NCBI RefSeq assembly: GCF_025024155.1 | Contig: NW_026251771.1 | Location: 62,001 to 126,000, forward strand | Length of the DNA stretch: 64,000 nt | Direction: 5' to 3' | From: Gamsiella multidivaricata | Taxonomy: Eukaryota; Mortierellomycota; Mortierellomycetes; Mortierellales; Mortierellaceae | Shown: positions 35,542 to 47,287 of the stretch, in pieces | Layout: the number at the start of each line of letters is the position of its first letter | Numbering within the stretch: position 1 is the stretch's first letter | Made by a program: the position numbers and the translations under genes | The notes under the pieces: model-generated | Seen by the model: only the letters and a program-made list of their open reading frames with translations | What the model was told of the DNA's origin: nothing | The model's database searches: none

Positions 35542-38399
35542 AAATATGGAATGCGAAACAACTGCTGTCATAACTTACTTCCTCACGCGAGAACATGTTA
35601 GGGGGGCGTCCAGGGTTACCGGGTTCACGCACTGTTCCAAAATCCCATCCACCATCCTCGGCATCTTCATAATGATTGCTAAATAAATCAATTGCCTTAT
35701 GAGTTGATATTTCTCGCCCGCCACTTGAAAATAGAACCCAACAACAGAAAAAAAAACTATTTGACATTCCAACATTCGCTGCTTACTTTATCGCCTCATC
35801 GTCTGAGGATTCGCTCTCACGCCCGCCCCCTTCTGTTAGCCATCTCTCATGAATCTCAATTAATTCTGTCAAGTAGGATGATTTCTTCGCCATCCGAATA
35901 AATCTGTGCTTCTGTAGATCCTTTGCTGAAGGACGCTAGAAAATAAAAAAGTACAAACAAAGGGAATCAACAAGATGCTTCAGGAATCAAATCCAATGTC
36001 TGCATGAACTTGACAGCAAGAGAGGGTTACACATACCATTGCAGGATCTCTTTGGAGACATGCAGCAACAAATTCCTTAAACGCTCTGGAGTAGTTGCCC
36101 TCTAGCACTGGTGGTGTATTCTTGGGAATTAAAAAGAGAACCTTCATCGGATGCATGTCCGAGTATGGCGGTTCACCTTTGGCAAGCTCGATGGCTGTGA
36201 TGCCTAATGACCATATATCCGCCTTGTTATCGTATCCTGATTGCTTGATCACCTCTGGTGCCATCCAGAACTATTGGGGATAAAAAGCGGCTTTAAATAT
36301 CGAGAATCTCGGTATACTTATGCTGTACATACATCTTCGAATGCCACTTACTGGCGTGCCAACAAATGTGTTCTTCTTTGTCATGGTTGCTGTAAGCTAT
36401 CAATGCACCGGGATATAGAAGTATACATTAGCGTCTTGCTCCGCACATACAGTCCGCGTACAAACCCCTTGACAACCAACGTGAAGAAACCATTCGTACC
36501 TGTCCTGATACACCAAAATCCGCCAGCTTGACGTCTCCATCTGTTGTCAACAAAACATTCGCGGCTACAAAGCAGACACACGGGACAAAAGAGCATCGGT
36601 TATCACGTCTGCGCTGCGAGTATCCATGGTCACAGCCCAATCCATGTTGTACTTTCTGTGTACATGCATGCATGGCATACCTTTAATGTCTTTTTTTTTC
36701 CACAGTATCGCACAAGGATGAATAGGTCACAAGCACGCAGGAGAACATAGCGCAAGGTAGCGGAAGGGGCAAAAAAGAGATTTAACCCATGCAGTCGTTA
36801 GATCATGTAAAAGAAACCATCGTGACCTCCCTTCGTTCTGGTGCTAAATAACGCCAGGAGCATGCAGGAAAGCGCTTCCAAATTAATCCAGCATCATTAC
36901 CTCGATGGAGCTTGCCCTCGTCATGAAGATACTCCAAGCCTTTCAGTAGCTCCCGCGCAATAATGGCAATATAGTCTTCCTTGAATGTTGCAGCTTTCAT
37001 CTAAAAATGTCCAGAGAAAGAAAAAAAAAATAGGGTCGTTAGGCAAGGCTCGGGATACATTGCTCTGAGAAGCTGTGCCACGATGTCGTGCATATCCATG
37101 GCCAAAAAAAAAAAAAAAAAAAAAAAAAAGGCGCTAGTGCCTTCTCTCTTGTTATCATACTAAGTCTGAGCAGGAGCCGCCGGAACAATACTCCATGATG
37201 ATCCAGAGGTGCGCCCCCTTCAAGAACGATGCAAAGTATCTAACCCATGACCACACACAAAAAAAAAAAAAAAAAAAAAAATTGAACAGCAAGTGTGAGT
37301 GATCTTGCTCAATGGCGCAAATACATGATGCGCTATTGCTGTGCCTTGTCGTGTACCTCGTTACATAGGGAGAATCCAATTGCGACAGGATGTTGATCTC
37401 CTGCTGAATATCGTCGATTTCATCCTCTGCATTCTCGAGATCGATAATTTTGATCGCAACTGGCTTCTTTGTCCTTCGATCATACCTATTAAGAGACAAT
37501 TGACAGCATATAAGCGGACACGTCTTAAAACAGAGCTACAAAAAAAAAACCAAGCGCGCTCCTTGGGTTGCAAGCTAGTGGAGCCACTCGTCTCTTTTGT
37601 TTCGATGAGAAAAACTGAATTCGGGGGGAGACAAAAGATGATATGGAGAAATAAAGCTCGATAGCGATGATTCCAATGTTAAATTGTTGCACGACAGGGC
37701 GGAAGAAATCTACTCTCGTGTCTCCCGACAGCCTATTGAGCCTAGGGAAAAACGAATAATGAAATGCCGTGATCTTTCTCCGACGCCAATATAAAAAAAC
37801 GGTAATGCTGCAGCAGGAACAGGGAGAAGACTGGAGGGGGGAGCGACAGCAGCAAGCAATTATGAGAAATTGCTGCAGTGCTCATCTGCTCGTTCCAAAT
37901 GAGATTGTAATAACTGTCATTTTCTAACTTAACATTTTCACTTTATTTACCCTTTGAAGACTTCGCCAAACGATCCCTTGCCTGCAAATGGGGAGTTTAT
38001 ACGAACAAAGTCAGCATTTTTGTATACGATTCTCAAAGACGCCATGACGACGGCCACGTTTGCCTTTGTTCGGGCGCCACGTTGGGCGTCTGTATGTTAC
38101 CAATTCGCTCGAGCTTGACATAGTATTCCTCGGGATCCAATTGACTGGAGACGCTCTGCAGAAAGGGTGATACGTCCACGAGACCGTGTGGATATATAAC
38201 CGAGGGAGATGAGAGCGAGCGTTATCAGAGAGGACGGCAGCGGGAACGATGTCATCAAAGGGGTTTCAGTGTCCAACAAAGAAGAAAAAAAGTCGGAGAT
38301 TAGTGGTTGGTCAGTAGTGAAGAGAAGAGAATACACAAGTTGATTGCGCGATGAAGATGTTGCGATGTCACAAGAGAGAATGGAGATGTGTATACCATG
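35015..38399 (-). CDS. STE20-like kinase of the GCK-III (MST3/4, SPS1) subfamily
   Basis: GCK-III kinases act in polarity, septation and Golgi/STRIPAK signalling. Joined exons give [20 protein letters not shown], the Gly loop, VAIKIID (Lys42), [61 protein letters not shown] and [20 protein letters not shown], so all catalytic elements are present. Residues D-I-K of the catalytic loop come from a 9-base microexon (36681-36689). The C-terminal part has [19 protein letters not shown], acidic ESESSDDEA and a final helical segment [20 protein letters not shown] resembling the MST C-terminal dimer region. The initiator is tentative: ATG at 38399 joins across an intron to [10 protein letters not shown]. 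Without that exon the domain would lack its first residues. Introns carry T runs of 20-25 on the coding strand. Confidence 0.85.
35505..35543. repeat. Adjacent poly-T and poly-A runs (T30/A9) in a kinase intron
   Basis: A run of about 30 T is followed directly by about 9 A, inside a GCK-III kinase intron. The arrangement can fold on itself as a short hairpin. Similar A runs lie at 37105-37129 and 37260-37280 in other introns of this gene. Confidence 0.85.
36681..36689 (-). other. Nine-base microexon of the GCK-III kinase
   Basis: On the minus strand the preceding exon ends CTCCATCGAG (H-R plus one base). ACATTAAAG is flanked by an AAAAAG acceptor and a GTATGC donor. The next exon starts CCGCGAATG. 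Only inclusion of these nine bases restores HRDIKAAN, with the catalytic aspartate. Visible in the sequence and supported by family conservation. Confidence 0.85.
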
Positions 38400-39349
38400 G
38401 TGTGGAGAGGAGTGTGGAGTCGCGGAGTTAACGAGTCTATGTGGATGAGGAGGGGAAGTTGAAGACCGAGAGATGCCAGAGGGGTATAAGGACAAGTTCA
38501 AACAAAAAAAAAGTTGGTGGCGGCGAGGGGCCGAGGAATGAGAAGGAGAAGGAGGAGGAGGAGAAGGGGGAGGAGGAGAAGGGCAAGGTGGAGATGGGGA
38601 GGAGGAAGAGGAGGAGGAGAAAGTGGAGGAGAAAAGAGGGAAAGATATGTGCATGGAGGTACCTTCTGATCCCCAACTCCTGGGCCATGGGATATACAGA
38701 CACACATTCACACACACATGCACACTCGTTTCCTCACTCACAATTGTCGTGTCCTTCTGCGTCTGCATGCTCCTCTGCGTACTCGTAGCACGCAGCACAG
38801 GCGGACTAACATTCGATGCGCCTGACTTGGCCAGGGAGATTGTCGCTTACTTGGGTGCAAACTTTGACTGAATTAAAGCTGTGGTCAAACTGCAATTGCA
38901 AATGGGCGCATTAAAGTCCGTTGTGCCCATTTTATTTAGTCTCTGCGCTGACCATCTGCCTCTTCTCCGTGTATGCACTCCAACATTCAGCATTCCGAGT
39001 CGCCCACAGTGGTACGGCGATAAGACGCGTAAAATACACGCGTTTCGTGAAATTCTCGAACATAGAGCACTGTGTCTGCCTTGCAGATTATCAACGGCAG
39101 GGAGATTTTATCAAGGGCTATGCGCATCAGTCCCTGAGATCCTTGAATGCGTGCCGGTACCCTATATTCCCGACGGAGCTCGGGGACGCGTCCGAGCGAA
39201 AGTTTGCATTGCACTCAGAGGGCCGTCACGCGGAAGCTCCAGGGTAAACAAGTTCATATTCCTTATTCCTTGAGTGCGTCCCCCGTATAACCTACCCCCC
39301 AACTTCGCCCTTCCCAACAGCTCATCAAAGTTCCGGTCCACACAGCAAA
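38400..39349. promoter_or_regulatory. Divergent region between the GCK-III kinase and UQCC2-like genes
   Basis: 950 bases. The kinase side (38500-38660) is almost pure purine on the plus strand (GAGGAGGAGGAGAAG repeats), with a CACACATTCACACACACATG microsatellite near 38700-38725. The rest (38880-39330) contains plausible-looking frames on both strands, but none has a recognisable pattern or splice logic. The UQCC2-like leader begins about 39300. Confidence 0.45.
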
Positions 39350-39852
39350 ATGTCCTCCACAGCAGCAGCAGCACCCTCCGCTAGAACCGTGGTCAATCTC
39401 TACAGGTCTTATCTCAGAGTGATCAACCAATGGCCTGCTGATCCCATCCGCCCCACCCGCAACATGAAGACAGCTCTGCGAAGCCAGGTCACCGAGTCCT
39501 TTCGATCTCCCATCACCGGAGCCAACAACGATACCCTCGCTTCTAGAATCGCAGACGCTCGTGTCCAGCTTGAAGCTCTGCAAAAGATCACCCGGAACGA
39601 GTTCAAACAAAAGGTCAGTGCCATACAGGACTTTTTTTACCAACGGAAACATGGATCTTTTCAACTCACATGCCCATTTTGGTGGCAATCTAGTACCCTC
39701 TTTCACCAAAGCTGTTAACCCCTGCAAGCAATCCCAATTACTACTCAAAGCTCGTCGACATGTTGGAGAAGGAAACTGCCAAGAAGAACTTTGAGGCTAT
39801 CGGAAAGAAGGGTCCAAGTTTCTTCCAAAGACTCTTCAGGACCGCCAAGTGA
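39350..39852 (+). CDS. Mitochondrial complex III assembly factor, UQCC2/Cbp6-like
   Basis: UQCC2/Cbp6 pairs with UQCC1/Cbp3 at mitoribosomes to receive newly made cytochrome b for the bc1 complex. Two exons (39350-39613 and 39694-39852) give 140 residues. An LYR-like start NLYRSYLRVINQWPADPIRP matches the animal UQCC2 pattern YRxxLKLCxxWPxDxxRxGRD. Then come MKTALRSQVTESF, RVQLEALQKITRNEFKQKYP and a basic C-terminus RLFRTAK. The N-terminus (Ala/Ser, one Arg) could be a short mitochondrial presequence. Assignment rests on these spaced residues in a small, fast-evolving family; a general LYR-motif protein is the main alternative. Confidence 0.75.
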
Positions 39853-40104
39853 ACTTATAACCTCTGTGCTATTGCTCCTCAATCTTGTATCATAACTCCT
39901 TTCGTTCAAATAAACCAGCATCCGCAGATCTCATTTTGTATTGTTTTTGTTGTGCTATGTTGTATTGTACTCATCATTTCTTCCCAGGAGGATGGTTCCA
40001 GGACGAGGATCATTGATTGTCTATGTTTGATGATACGAACAATGTTCCAGGGTGAGGGTCGTATTCTTGGCGACTTGATACTTGCTTCGAGTTCAACCGC
40101 TCCT

Positions 40105-42314
40105 TCACATCTGAACCATAATTTGCGCATTCGCAATGCCAAGTTCTGCTAGGGTCTTGTCAACATCGTCCAAAAGCGGCCTGCTAATGAACACGAGCTG
40201 CAACAAGGCCGTCAAAGATAACCAGGATTAGTGATGCGCGCGCCATGATAAGCTCATCCTTGGCTGACTCTAGAAAGCAGATGCTTACCTCGAACGGTTG
40301 AGATTGGGCATCTTCGACCTCTGCCTTGATAAACTCAAACAAGGCTCGAACAGGCGCCTCTTTGGAAAACCTATGCATTAAGCGGGAGCCATCGCTAAGT
40401 CGGAACTGAATTCTAGTCGACGTGGCAGGGTCCGTGGGCTCTTCGTGACGCAAAGGCTGTATGCTATCAAAAACCGAAACCTCTTCTGCTGCTGGGGTCG
40501 CTTCTATGAGCGCAGCGATAACAATTTGTCAGTGCGTGATCCCATCACATTGATGAACAAAAATGTGTTCCAGATGCTTGAACAGCTTGCTACCTTCGGG
40601 GACTGATGTGGAAGGTGTGTTCTGATCATCTTCTAGAATATCAATTGCACTCGACGAATCGCCACCCATCGATGCCAGCACGGCTGCATGAAGTTGCTCT
40701 TCCTCTGTCATATCAGAAACATCCTTCACAATCTTCTTCTTTTTCGGTTGCGATGGTTTCGAGGTCGAATCTGTGAGCGAGTGCATCTCCAGGAACTCAG
40801 AGACTAGAATTGACCAATTTGAATCACGTTAGTACAAAAAAATCGGTGCGGAAAAAACTATGGCACAATGCACAGTGCATAATGCAACATACCATCGGAA
40901 AGAAAGTCCACTGGGTCAATTGCTTTGCTCCAGACGTGCATCCTCTCGGCTGCGGAAAAGATGCATTGATAAGAAACGGCGCGAAGTAGGGAAAGTTTTT
41001 TTCAGGATGCTATCGCCATGCATGCATGTCCATGCTAGCATGATTCCTGAACCTTACCTGTCCTTGGGTCGATGATGGCGATATGGGGAAAGGTCTTCAG
41101 TGGGTAGTATGCTGCATATTTCTTGCCCTCGACGCTGTCAGAGTAAAACTACATCATTTCAAAGAAATAAACGTTGGCACATTGACCCTCCTTAGAAGTC
41201 GACACAGGTCAAATGTCAAGGACAAGGAGCGCCAAGGTGTACCTGCAAAAAGATAAAATTCTCTTTCACAATCTCCTTCACGCTGGGGTCGCTCCAGAGA
41301 TCGCGATTCAAGACTTGGCAGGCAAAAACGCCTGCTTCCTGGATGTTGACCATGAGCCACTTCATTTCGTTCTTGGCAACATTTCGGCTCTACGATGGTA
41401 ATGTATCGGGTAGACGTTAAAAAATTGAACTGAAATCCGCATATGATGATCTGCGAGAAAGATGAGTCTAAACACTGCCATACCTGATCAAAGTCCCCTC
41501 TAGCCATCATGTCCAGAGGAGCCTTGAAAAGATCCGCCAACCTCGAGGTCTTAGGGCTGGTTTCACCTCCCATGGTGGCAGCCTCCGCAGCGAAATCACG
41601 AAACGCATCTCTGGCAAGCGCTGAAGAATCCGGAGGCAAAAACACAGAAGGCGCAGCACGCGTTCCTAAAGAGTATAATCACACAGGGTTCAAAGCCGTG
41701 GTATCATCAGTGCCTTTCAGCTTTGTCATATTACGAAAGGCCCTGAAAGCCATCACGAGACAGGTCCTGCGGTAACAAAATACACATACGAGAGGGACCG
41801 CCGAACATGGAACTGGAGTGTCCGCCATAGTCATCGCCTAGCAGCATCTCGTGTCTTGGCGCGATTGGGGCACGAATAGCGTTGGCTACCTTGTTGTCTT
41901 CTTCTTGGAGCGAGCGTGCAAGCTCTTCATCCTGATCAAAACTGCCTCCAAATTCACCTGTAGATCCATCGTTTGAAGATGACCGTGATCGACGCGTGCT
42001 CTTGTTATTGTTGCTATTGCTGTTGGGTTCTGAGGAAGTTCCTGACAAATCGACACCGCCGCTCTCCATGTACAATGTGACTGCACGCTCAAGGGACCCT
42101 TCGCATACCTGGCACACACAAACACAAATATTAGATGTCAATTGATTGTAAACTCACGCTACCGTCATGGATATATCAGCAGCGGTTGTTTTTTGCTATG
42201 GAATCCTCACGTATGGCATGCCATACTTACCGTCAGGTAGTTGGCAGCAACGTCAGGGTCCGCAGAAGTGATGGCACAAAACTGGACAATGTCTTCAGAG
42301 TTGATAGCCTCCAT
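40105..42314 (-). CDS. UBX-domain protein, UBXN7/Ubx5 type (UBA-UAS-UIM-UBX)
   Basis: UBXN7/Ubx5 links ubiquitylated substrates and neddylated cullins to Cdc48/p97. About 465 residues from nine exons. An N-terminal UBA-like helix bundle (MEAINSEDIVQFCAITSADP, then YLTVCEGSLERAVTLYMES) is followed by a UIM-like DQDEELARSLQEED. The UAS thioredoxin-like domain has NEMKWLMVNIQEAGVFACQV, WSDPSVKEIVKENFIFLQ and FPHIAIIDPRTAERM. A second UIM-like EEEQLHAAVLASMGGD comes next. The C-terminal UBX domain has TRIQFRLSDGSRLMHRFS and LVFISRPLLDD. The start at 42314 places the UBA at the N-terminus; upstream in-frame sequence to 42446 is pyrimidine-rich leader. It is divergent from RAT1 across 334 bases. 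Confidence 0.9.
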
Positions 42315-42648
42315 AATGTCTGGGTGTCTGTTAAAGGAAGCTGTAGGGACAAGAGAAGTATGAGAAGGTGAAGGAGGGGGGCAATGGAGGAGGACCAGCA
42401 AAAGGGGAAGACGAAAGCAGAAACCACAAGCACGTACAGCGCGCATGAGCGGAGTGCGCCTACGTCATTTTGTAGGGTAAAAGAGCAGTCACCAGTCTAT
42501 AGCGACTGATAAATATGTCTTTGTTGCATCAAACTCTTTAACCCAACTCGCAGCTGCCGACAACGATCCGGCCACTGTATTCTCTTTATCCACTTTCCAC
42601 ACTCACTTCCTTCATTTCAACGGACCCCTCGTCTTTGATACACACGCA
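42315..42648. promoter_or_regulatory. Divergent promoter between the UBX protein and RAT1
   Basis: 334 bases separate the two start codons. The UBX side is purine-rich on the plus strand (42360-42420). The RAT1 side is C/T-rich (42590-42640). No clear TATA box or gene is seen. Confidence 0.45.
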
Positions 42649-45600
42649 ATGGGAGTTCCAGCTCTTTTCAGATGGTAAAGCATCCACAGCCAGCCAAGGA
42701 GGATCAACCTCAGAGCGCCGTATCTGCTTTGCCACTTGGCCCAACTATTCTAACATGCATTCTAACGACTTGCTTCCTGTCCCCTTATCCTGTGCATAGG
42801 CTTGCTAACAAGTACCCAAAGATTACAACCAATGTTGTCGAAGAGCAGCCAAGGGAGATTGATGGTGTCATCGTACCCATCGATATCACACAACCTAATC
42901 CAAATAACGAAGAAAACGACTATTTATATCTGGACATGAACAACATTATTCATCCATGCTGTAAACCAGAGGGAAAGGTATGTGCCGTTACCATGCAGAT
43001 CAATAGCCATTACGGCTGAATTGATATGTTTATTTGTTTCCTTTTTTGAAAAACGATGTGGACATTCAAAGTCGGATACTGACAAATCGTGTTTGCATCG
43101 ATTAGCCGCCACCAACCAACGAGGAAGAGATGTTCATAGCCATTTTCGCCTACATTGAGCGCATTGTGAACATGGTCAGACCCCGCAAGATGCTCTACAT
43201 GGCTGTTGGTAAGTTCCCTGCTATTATTCTGATTCTATTCCATAACTCGTAGATTCAAGGCCCTAATCACCCAACTGCACATTGCTCCTACCTCCTATTT
43301 GATAGATGGAGTCGCTCCTCGTGCCAAGATGAACCAGCAGCGCTCGAGACGTTTCAGGACCGCACAGGAAGCAAAGGAAAAGGCTGCAAGCGAAGAGGCT
43401 GCCTGGGAAGAGTTAACACGTATGTCGAACGGTGCCTTTGATCAATCATGGTTGTGCAATGCGCTCAATTTGGAAGGGTCTTTATTAACGCCAATTTCTT
43501 TCGACTTTATAGCCGAATTGAAAGCCCAGCGCCCGGACCATGACGCTCAACAAAAGTTCGACTCCAATTGTATTACGCCCGGAACGCCCTTTATGGTCAA
43601 CTTGGGCAAGATTCTACGATTCTGGGTCGCCAAAAAGCTGAATGAGGATCCAGGCTGGATGAATCTCAAAGTCATCCTTTCGGACGGCAGTGTACCCGGT
43701 GAGGGAGAGCACAAGATGATGAACTTTATCCGATCTCAACGAGCGGCGGAACATCACAACCCCAACACCAGCCATGTCATCTATGGATTGGTATGTTCGG
43801 AATCCGACGAGGCGTAATGTCATTTTCAGCTTCTTTATATCCCTGTCTTACAGTTGCTAACCATTATGATTTTGTCTGAAATTACACTCTATACAGGATG
43901 CTGATCTGATCATGTTGGCACTTGGCACACACGAGCCCTACTTTAAGGTTCTTCGAGAGGATGTATTCTTCCAGGAGGGCAGCTCAAAGAATAAATGCTT
44001 TCTTTGCAACCAGACCGGTCACCAGGCTGCGCAGTGCCAAGGCAAGACCAAGATCAAGTCTGGCGACTTTGATGAAAAAGCACCTCCAGCGGCTGTGAAG
44101 CCTTACATCTACCTCAATGTCAGCATTCTTCGTGAATATCTTGAGGTCGAGCTCAAAGTCGAGAACTTGTCTTTTGAATGGGACCTTGAGAAGGCGATTG
44201 ATGACTGGGTGTTCTTGTGTTTCTTTGTCGGAAACGATTTCCTACCTCATCTTCCGTCACTGGAAACACGAGAGGGTGCCATTGATATCTTGATCGAGAT
44301 TTGGAAGCAGGTTCTTCCATTGATGGGCGGGTACATGACGCGGAACGGCGATGTCGACTTGAAGCGCGCTCAGCTCTTAATGACTGAGCTCGGCAAGAAG
44401 GAGGACGGAATCTTCCAAGAACGTCGCGAGAAAGAGGAGCGAAGGATGAAGAACAACAAGCGCAGAAAGATTGAGGACCAGGCAAGAGCTATGTATTCAT
44501 CAAAGGAAGGAGGCGCAGCACTTTCGCAGAACGCTATCTGGAACATGCCTGCCGTCGCTGTCAAGGGTCTGAGCAATAAAGCAGAGGCAGAGAAGGAGGT
44601 GGCGGCTTTGAACAAGAAGATCATGGAGGAAAAGGTCCGGATAAGGACCGCTTCGAACCAAGCAGCAGCCGCGCTCTTGAAGGCTGAACTAGCACAACAG
44701 GATACCATAGAGAGCACGGTCGAGGATGAGAAGAACCAGGACGCAACAGAGACCTCAACGGAAACTCCTGTAGAGAACGCATCGACCGAGGATGCACCGA
44801 CTGAAACTGCACCCGAGGATGCAACAATGCATGAGGTCAATCCCTTGAAGCGCACTATTGGTGAGGTCATCGACGACGAAAAGAATGATGAGGAGTCTGA
44901 GCTCGACGAGGATGACGACACCGAGGCAGCTGCCACACCCACTCCTATTCCCGCTGCAGTTATCAAGAAGAAGGTTGTCGACGACGACGAGGAGCCCGAG
45001 GACAACGTCAGGCTATGGGAGCCTGAGTACAAGGAACGTTACTACCGTAACAAGTTCCGCATTGAACTCTCTGACACTGAGGCCCGGCGAGCGTGAGTTA
45101 ACGAAAATACCTTGCCAAGATGATTCATGGCGGTAGAACGAGCCATTGTTCTAACGGATCTATTGTTTATTACTGTGTCTGATTTAGTATTGTGAAGAGC
45201 TATATTGAGGGATGCTGCTGGGTTATGAAGTACTACATGCAAGGATGTCCGTCTTGGCAGTGGTACTACCCTTACCACTATTCACCCTTTGCCTCGGATT
45301 TTGTGGATATCGGCGATATCGAGATCAACTTTGAGCTCGGTCAGCCATTCCATCCTATCGAGCAACTCATGGGAGTCTTGCCCGCTGGAAGTAAGCAGCA
45401 CATTCCGCCTGTCTTCCAGCCGTTGATGTATGAGGAGGGTTCTCCTATTATCGACTTCTACCCTGAGAACTTTGAGCTAGATTTGAATGGAAAGAAGTTC
45501 GCCTGGCAAGGTGTTGTGCTTCTGCCATTTCTGGACCCCAAACGATTGCTTGATGCCATGGCACCACTTTATCCCAGGCTGACCGAGGACGAGGTTGAGC

Positions 45601-46952
45601 GCAACAAATTTGGCAAGGAGGTGCTTTTTGTTAGCGAGAAGAGCAAACTCTACGACGTCTTATGCGACAAACTGTACAGTTCCCGAAGCGAAGGCGAGGT
45701 TTACTATATGGACTACAAGAAGAGTGGACGTCTACTGGGAAACGTGTCTCGGGATCCTCAGTGCATCCCTCGCAGCTCGTTTCCATCACCTTTGGTGGAC
45801 TATGGGCTCGAGGACATCCCCATTGATACGTCGATCAGCGCCATCTTTTCGAATCCTCCTCTCCCTGAGGGCTTCCTACACCAGGCGACCATGCTTAAAG
45901 GTGTCAATCCGCCCAGGCGTGTGCTTTCTTCGGACGATATTCAGTGGATCAAGAACGGTGGTGGATCACAACGAGGCGGCGGACGCGGTGGTCGTGGTGG
46001 CCGTGGTGGCCGCGGCGGCTATAACAACTACAATAACCGTGGACAGAACAATGGATACTCAGGTGGTTTTGATCGCAATGGCAGAGGTGGCTCAAGCTTT
46101 AGGGGTGGTCGAGGCGGATACACGCCAGATAACCGCGGCGCTGCTGATCGAACTTATCCTGGTCAGAGCTACGACCGATCCTATCCTCAGAGCGGTGGAT
46201 CTGGGTATGGAGGCTACAACGCTGGCCCCAACAACGACGGCTCACGATTTCCCAAGCCAGATCCTTACCATGGCTACGACTCACGACCAGGAAACATCAA
46301 CTATAGCGGCGGAGGAGGTCGCAGTGGCAGAGGTGGATACGGCGATTCTGGATACCGAGGAAACTCTCCTAGCCAACGAGGCGGCTACTCTAACCGCGGT
46401 GGACATGGCGGCGATCAGCAAAGCTATGGAAGGCAGGGTGGCTATGACAACGCGTCCAATAGTAGCTACGGCGGTGGTGGTTCATACGACAACTACAGTC
46501 GTGGGGGACCTTCTCAGTCCTATGGTAGCGGATATGGCGGCCACCAAGGTGGTGGAGGATATGGCAACCGCTCGTCTGGCGGATATAACGGCGGCGGTGG
46601 ATCGCGCGGAGGCTATGGTGGAAACCGTGGGGGATACAGCAATGGCGGAGCACCAGGGTATGCCCCTGCTCCACAGTACCCTCATCAGCAGCCACCAGCC
46701 GTTCCTGGATTTGCGCCTGTGAACAACTATGGACTGCCTGCGGCTCCTGTAGTACCTGCCTACCCTGCCCCCGTTGGGGGATATGGAGGAGCTGTGCCAC
46801 CGGGCATTCTCCCTGGCCAAGCTGCACCACATACTGGCTCGCCAGGACAGGGCTGGTATGGACACTCTGCTCGCCCCTCGACCAATCGTGGAGGACGTGG
46901 AGGCTACAAGAACAACTTGCCCCCCTTCCCTTATCCCCAGCAACGGCAGTAA
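42649..46952 (+). CDS. RAT1: 5'-3' exoribonuclease 2 (nuclear XRN)
   Basis: Rat1/XRN2 degrades 5'-monophosphate RNA, trims rRNA and snoRNA ends, and drives torpedo termination of RNA polymerase II. Seven exons (42649-42674, 42800-42977, 43106-43208, 43306-43419, 43513-43790, 43897-45092, 45188-46952) give 1219 residues. The N-terminus [17 protein letters not shown] and [13 protein letters not shown] hold the first metal ligands. [39 protein letters not shown] and the zinc knuckle [14 protein letters not shown] (XRN2-specific, not XRN1) follow. [19 protein letters not shown] completes the active site. A conserved second region ([20 protein letters not shown]) precedes a 320-residue RGG/GY-rich tail beginning after [11 protein letters not shown]. 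The zinc knuckle argues for the nuclear enzyme. Confidence 0.95.
45960..46630 (+). repeat. RGG/GGY-coding low-complexity repeat in RAT1
   Basis: Around 220 codons of degenerate GGY, RGG and SYGG units ([14 protein letters not shown], then [15 protein letters not shown]) encode the C-terminal tail. Codon choice varies between units, so the repeat is kept at protein level and is not a recent DNA expansion. It also creates a spurious 375-codon frame in another phase. Confidence 0.85.
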
Positions 46953-47287
46953 GCCCTTGGCGTGGAGTACAGCTGAAGATCACCTTCTTTCATGGCTTCA
47001 TATTACTATTTCATAATACATTGTCTGTATCATATCTATACTCAGCTTTTTTTTTTGGCACTCTATTTTCTTTATTCCATTTCCTCGAGTTTGAAGACGA
47101 GTTTTTTGTTATCCATGTACCATGTACCATAGATCTTGCTTTGGAGCAACGAAGAAAAATACAGAGAAAACCAAAAAGCATGCGACTCAGCGTAAAACAT
47201 AAAATGTATCGATGGAAAATTTCGTCCGCCATTGAGCCATAGCGATTTAAGGATGCTGGTTAAGTCTATATTCGTTTTTATTTCGAT
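46953..47287. other. Convergent 3' regions of RAT1 and TPK
   Basis: 335 A/T-rich bases with a T run at 47047-47056. They hold the two poly(A) regions. No gene is seen. Confidence 0.5.

Noticed and set aside
44370..45032. 220-codon minus-strand Ser-rich frame
   Set aside because: Antisense shadow of the acidic Glu/Asp/Lys stretch of RAT1.
45595..46722. 375-codon plus-strand frame overlapping RAT1
   Set aside because: It arises from the GGY/RGG repeat being read one base out. RAT1 in the main frame has conserved XRN motifs.
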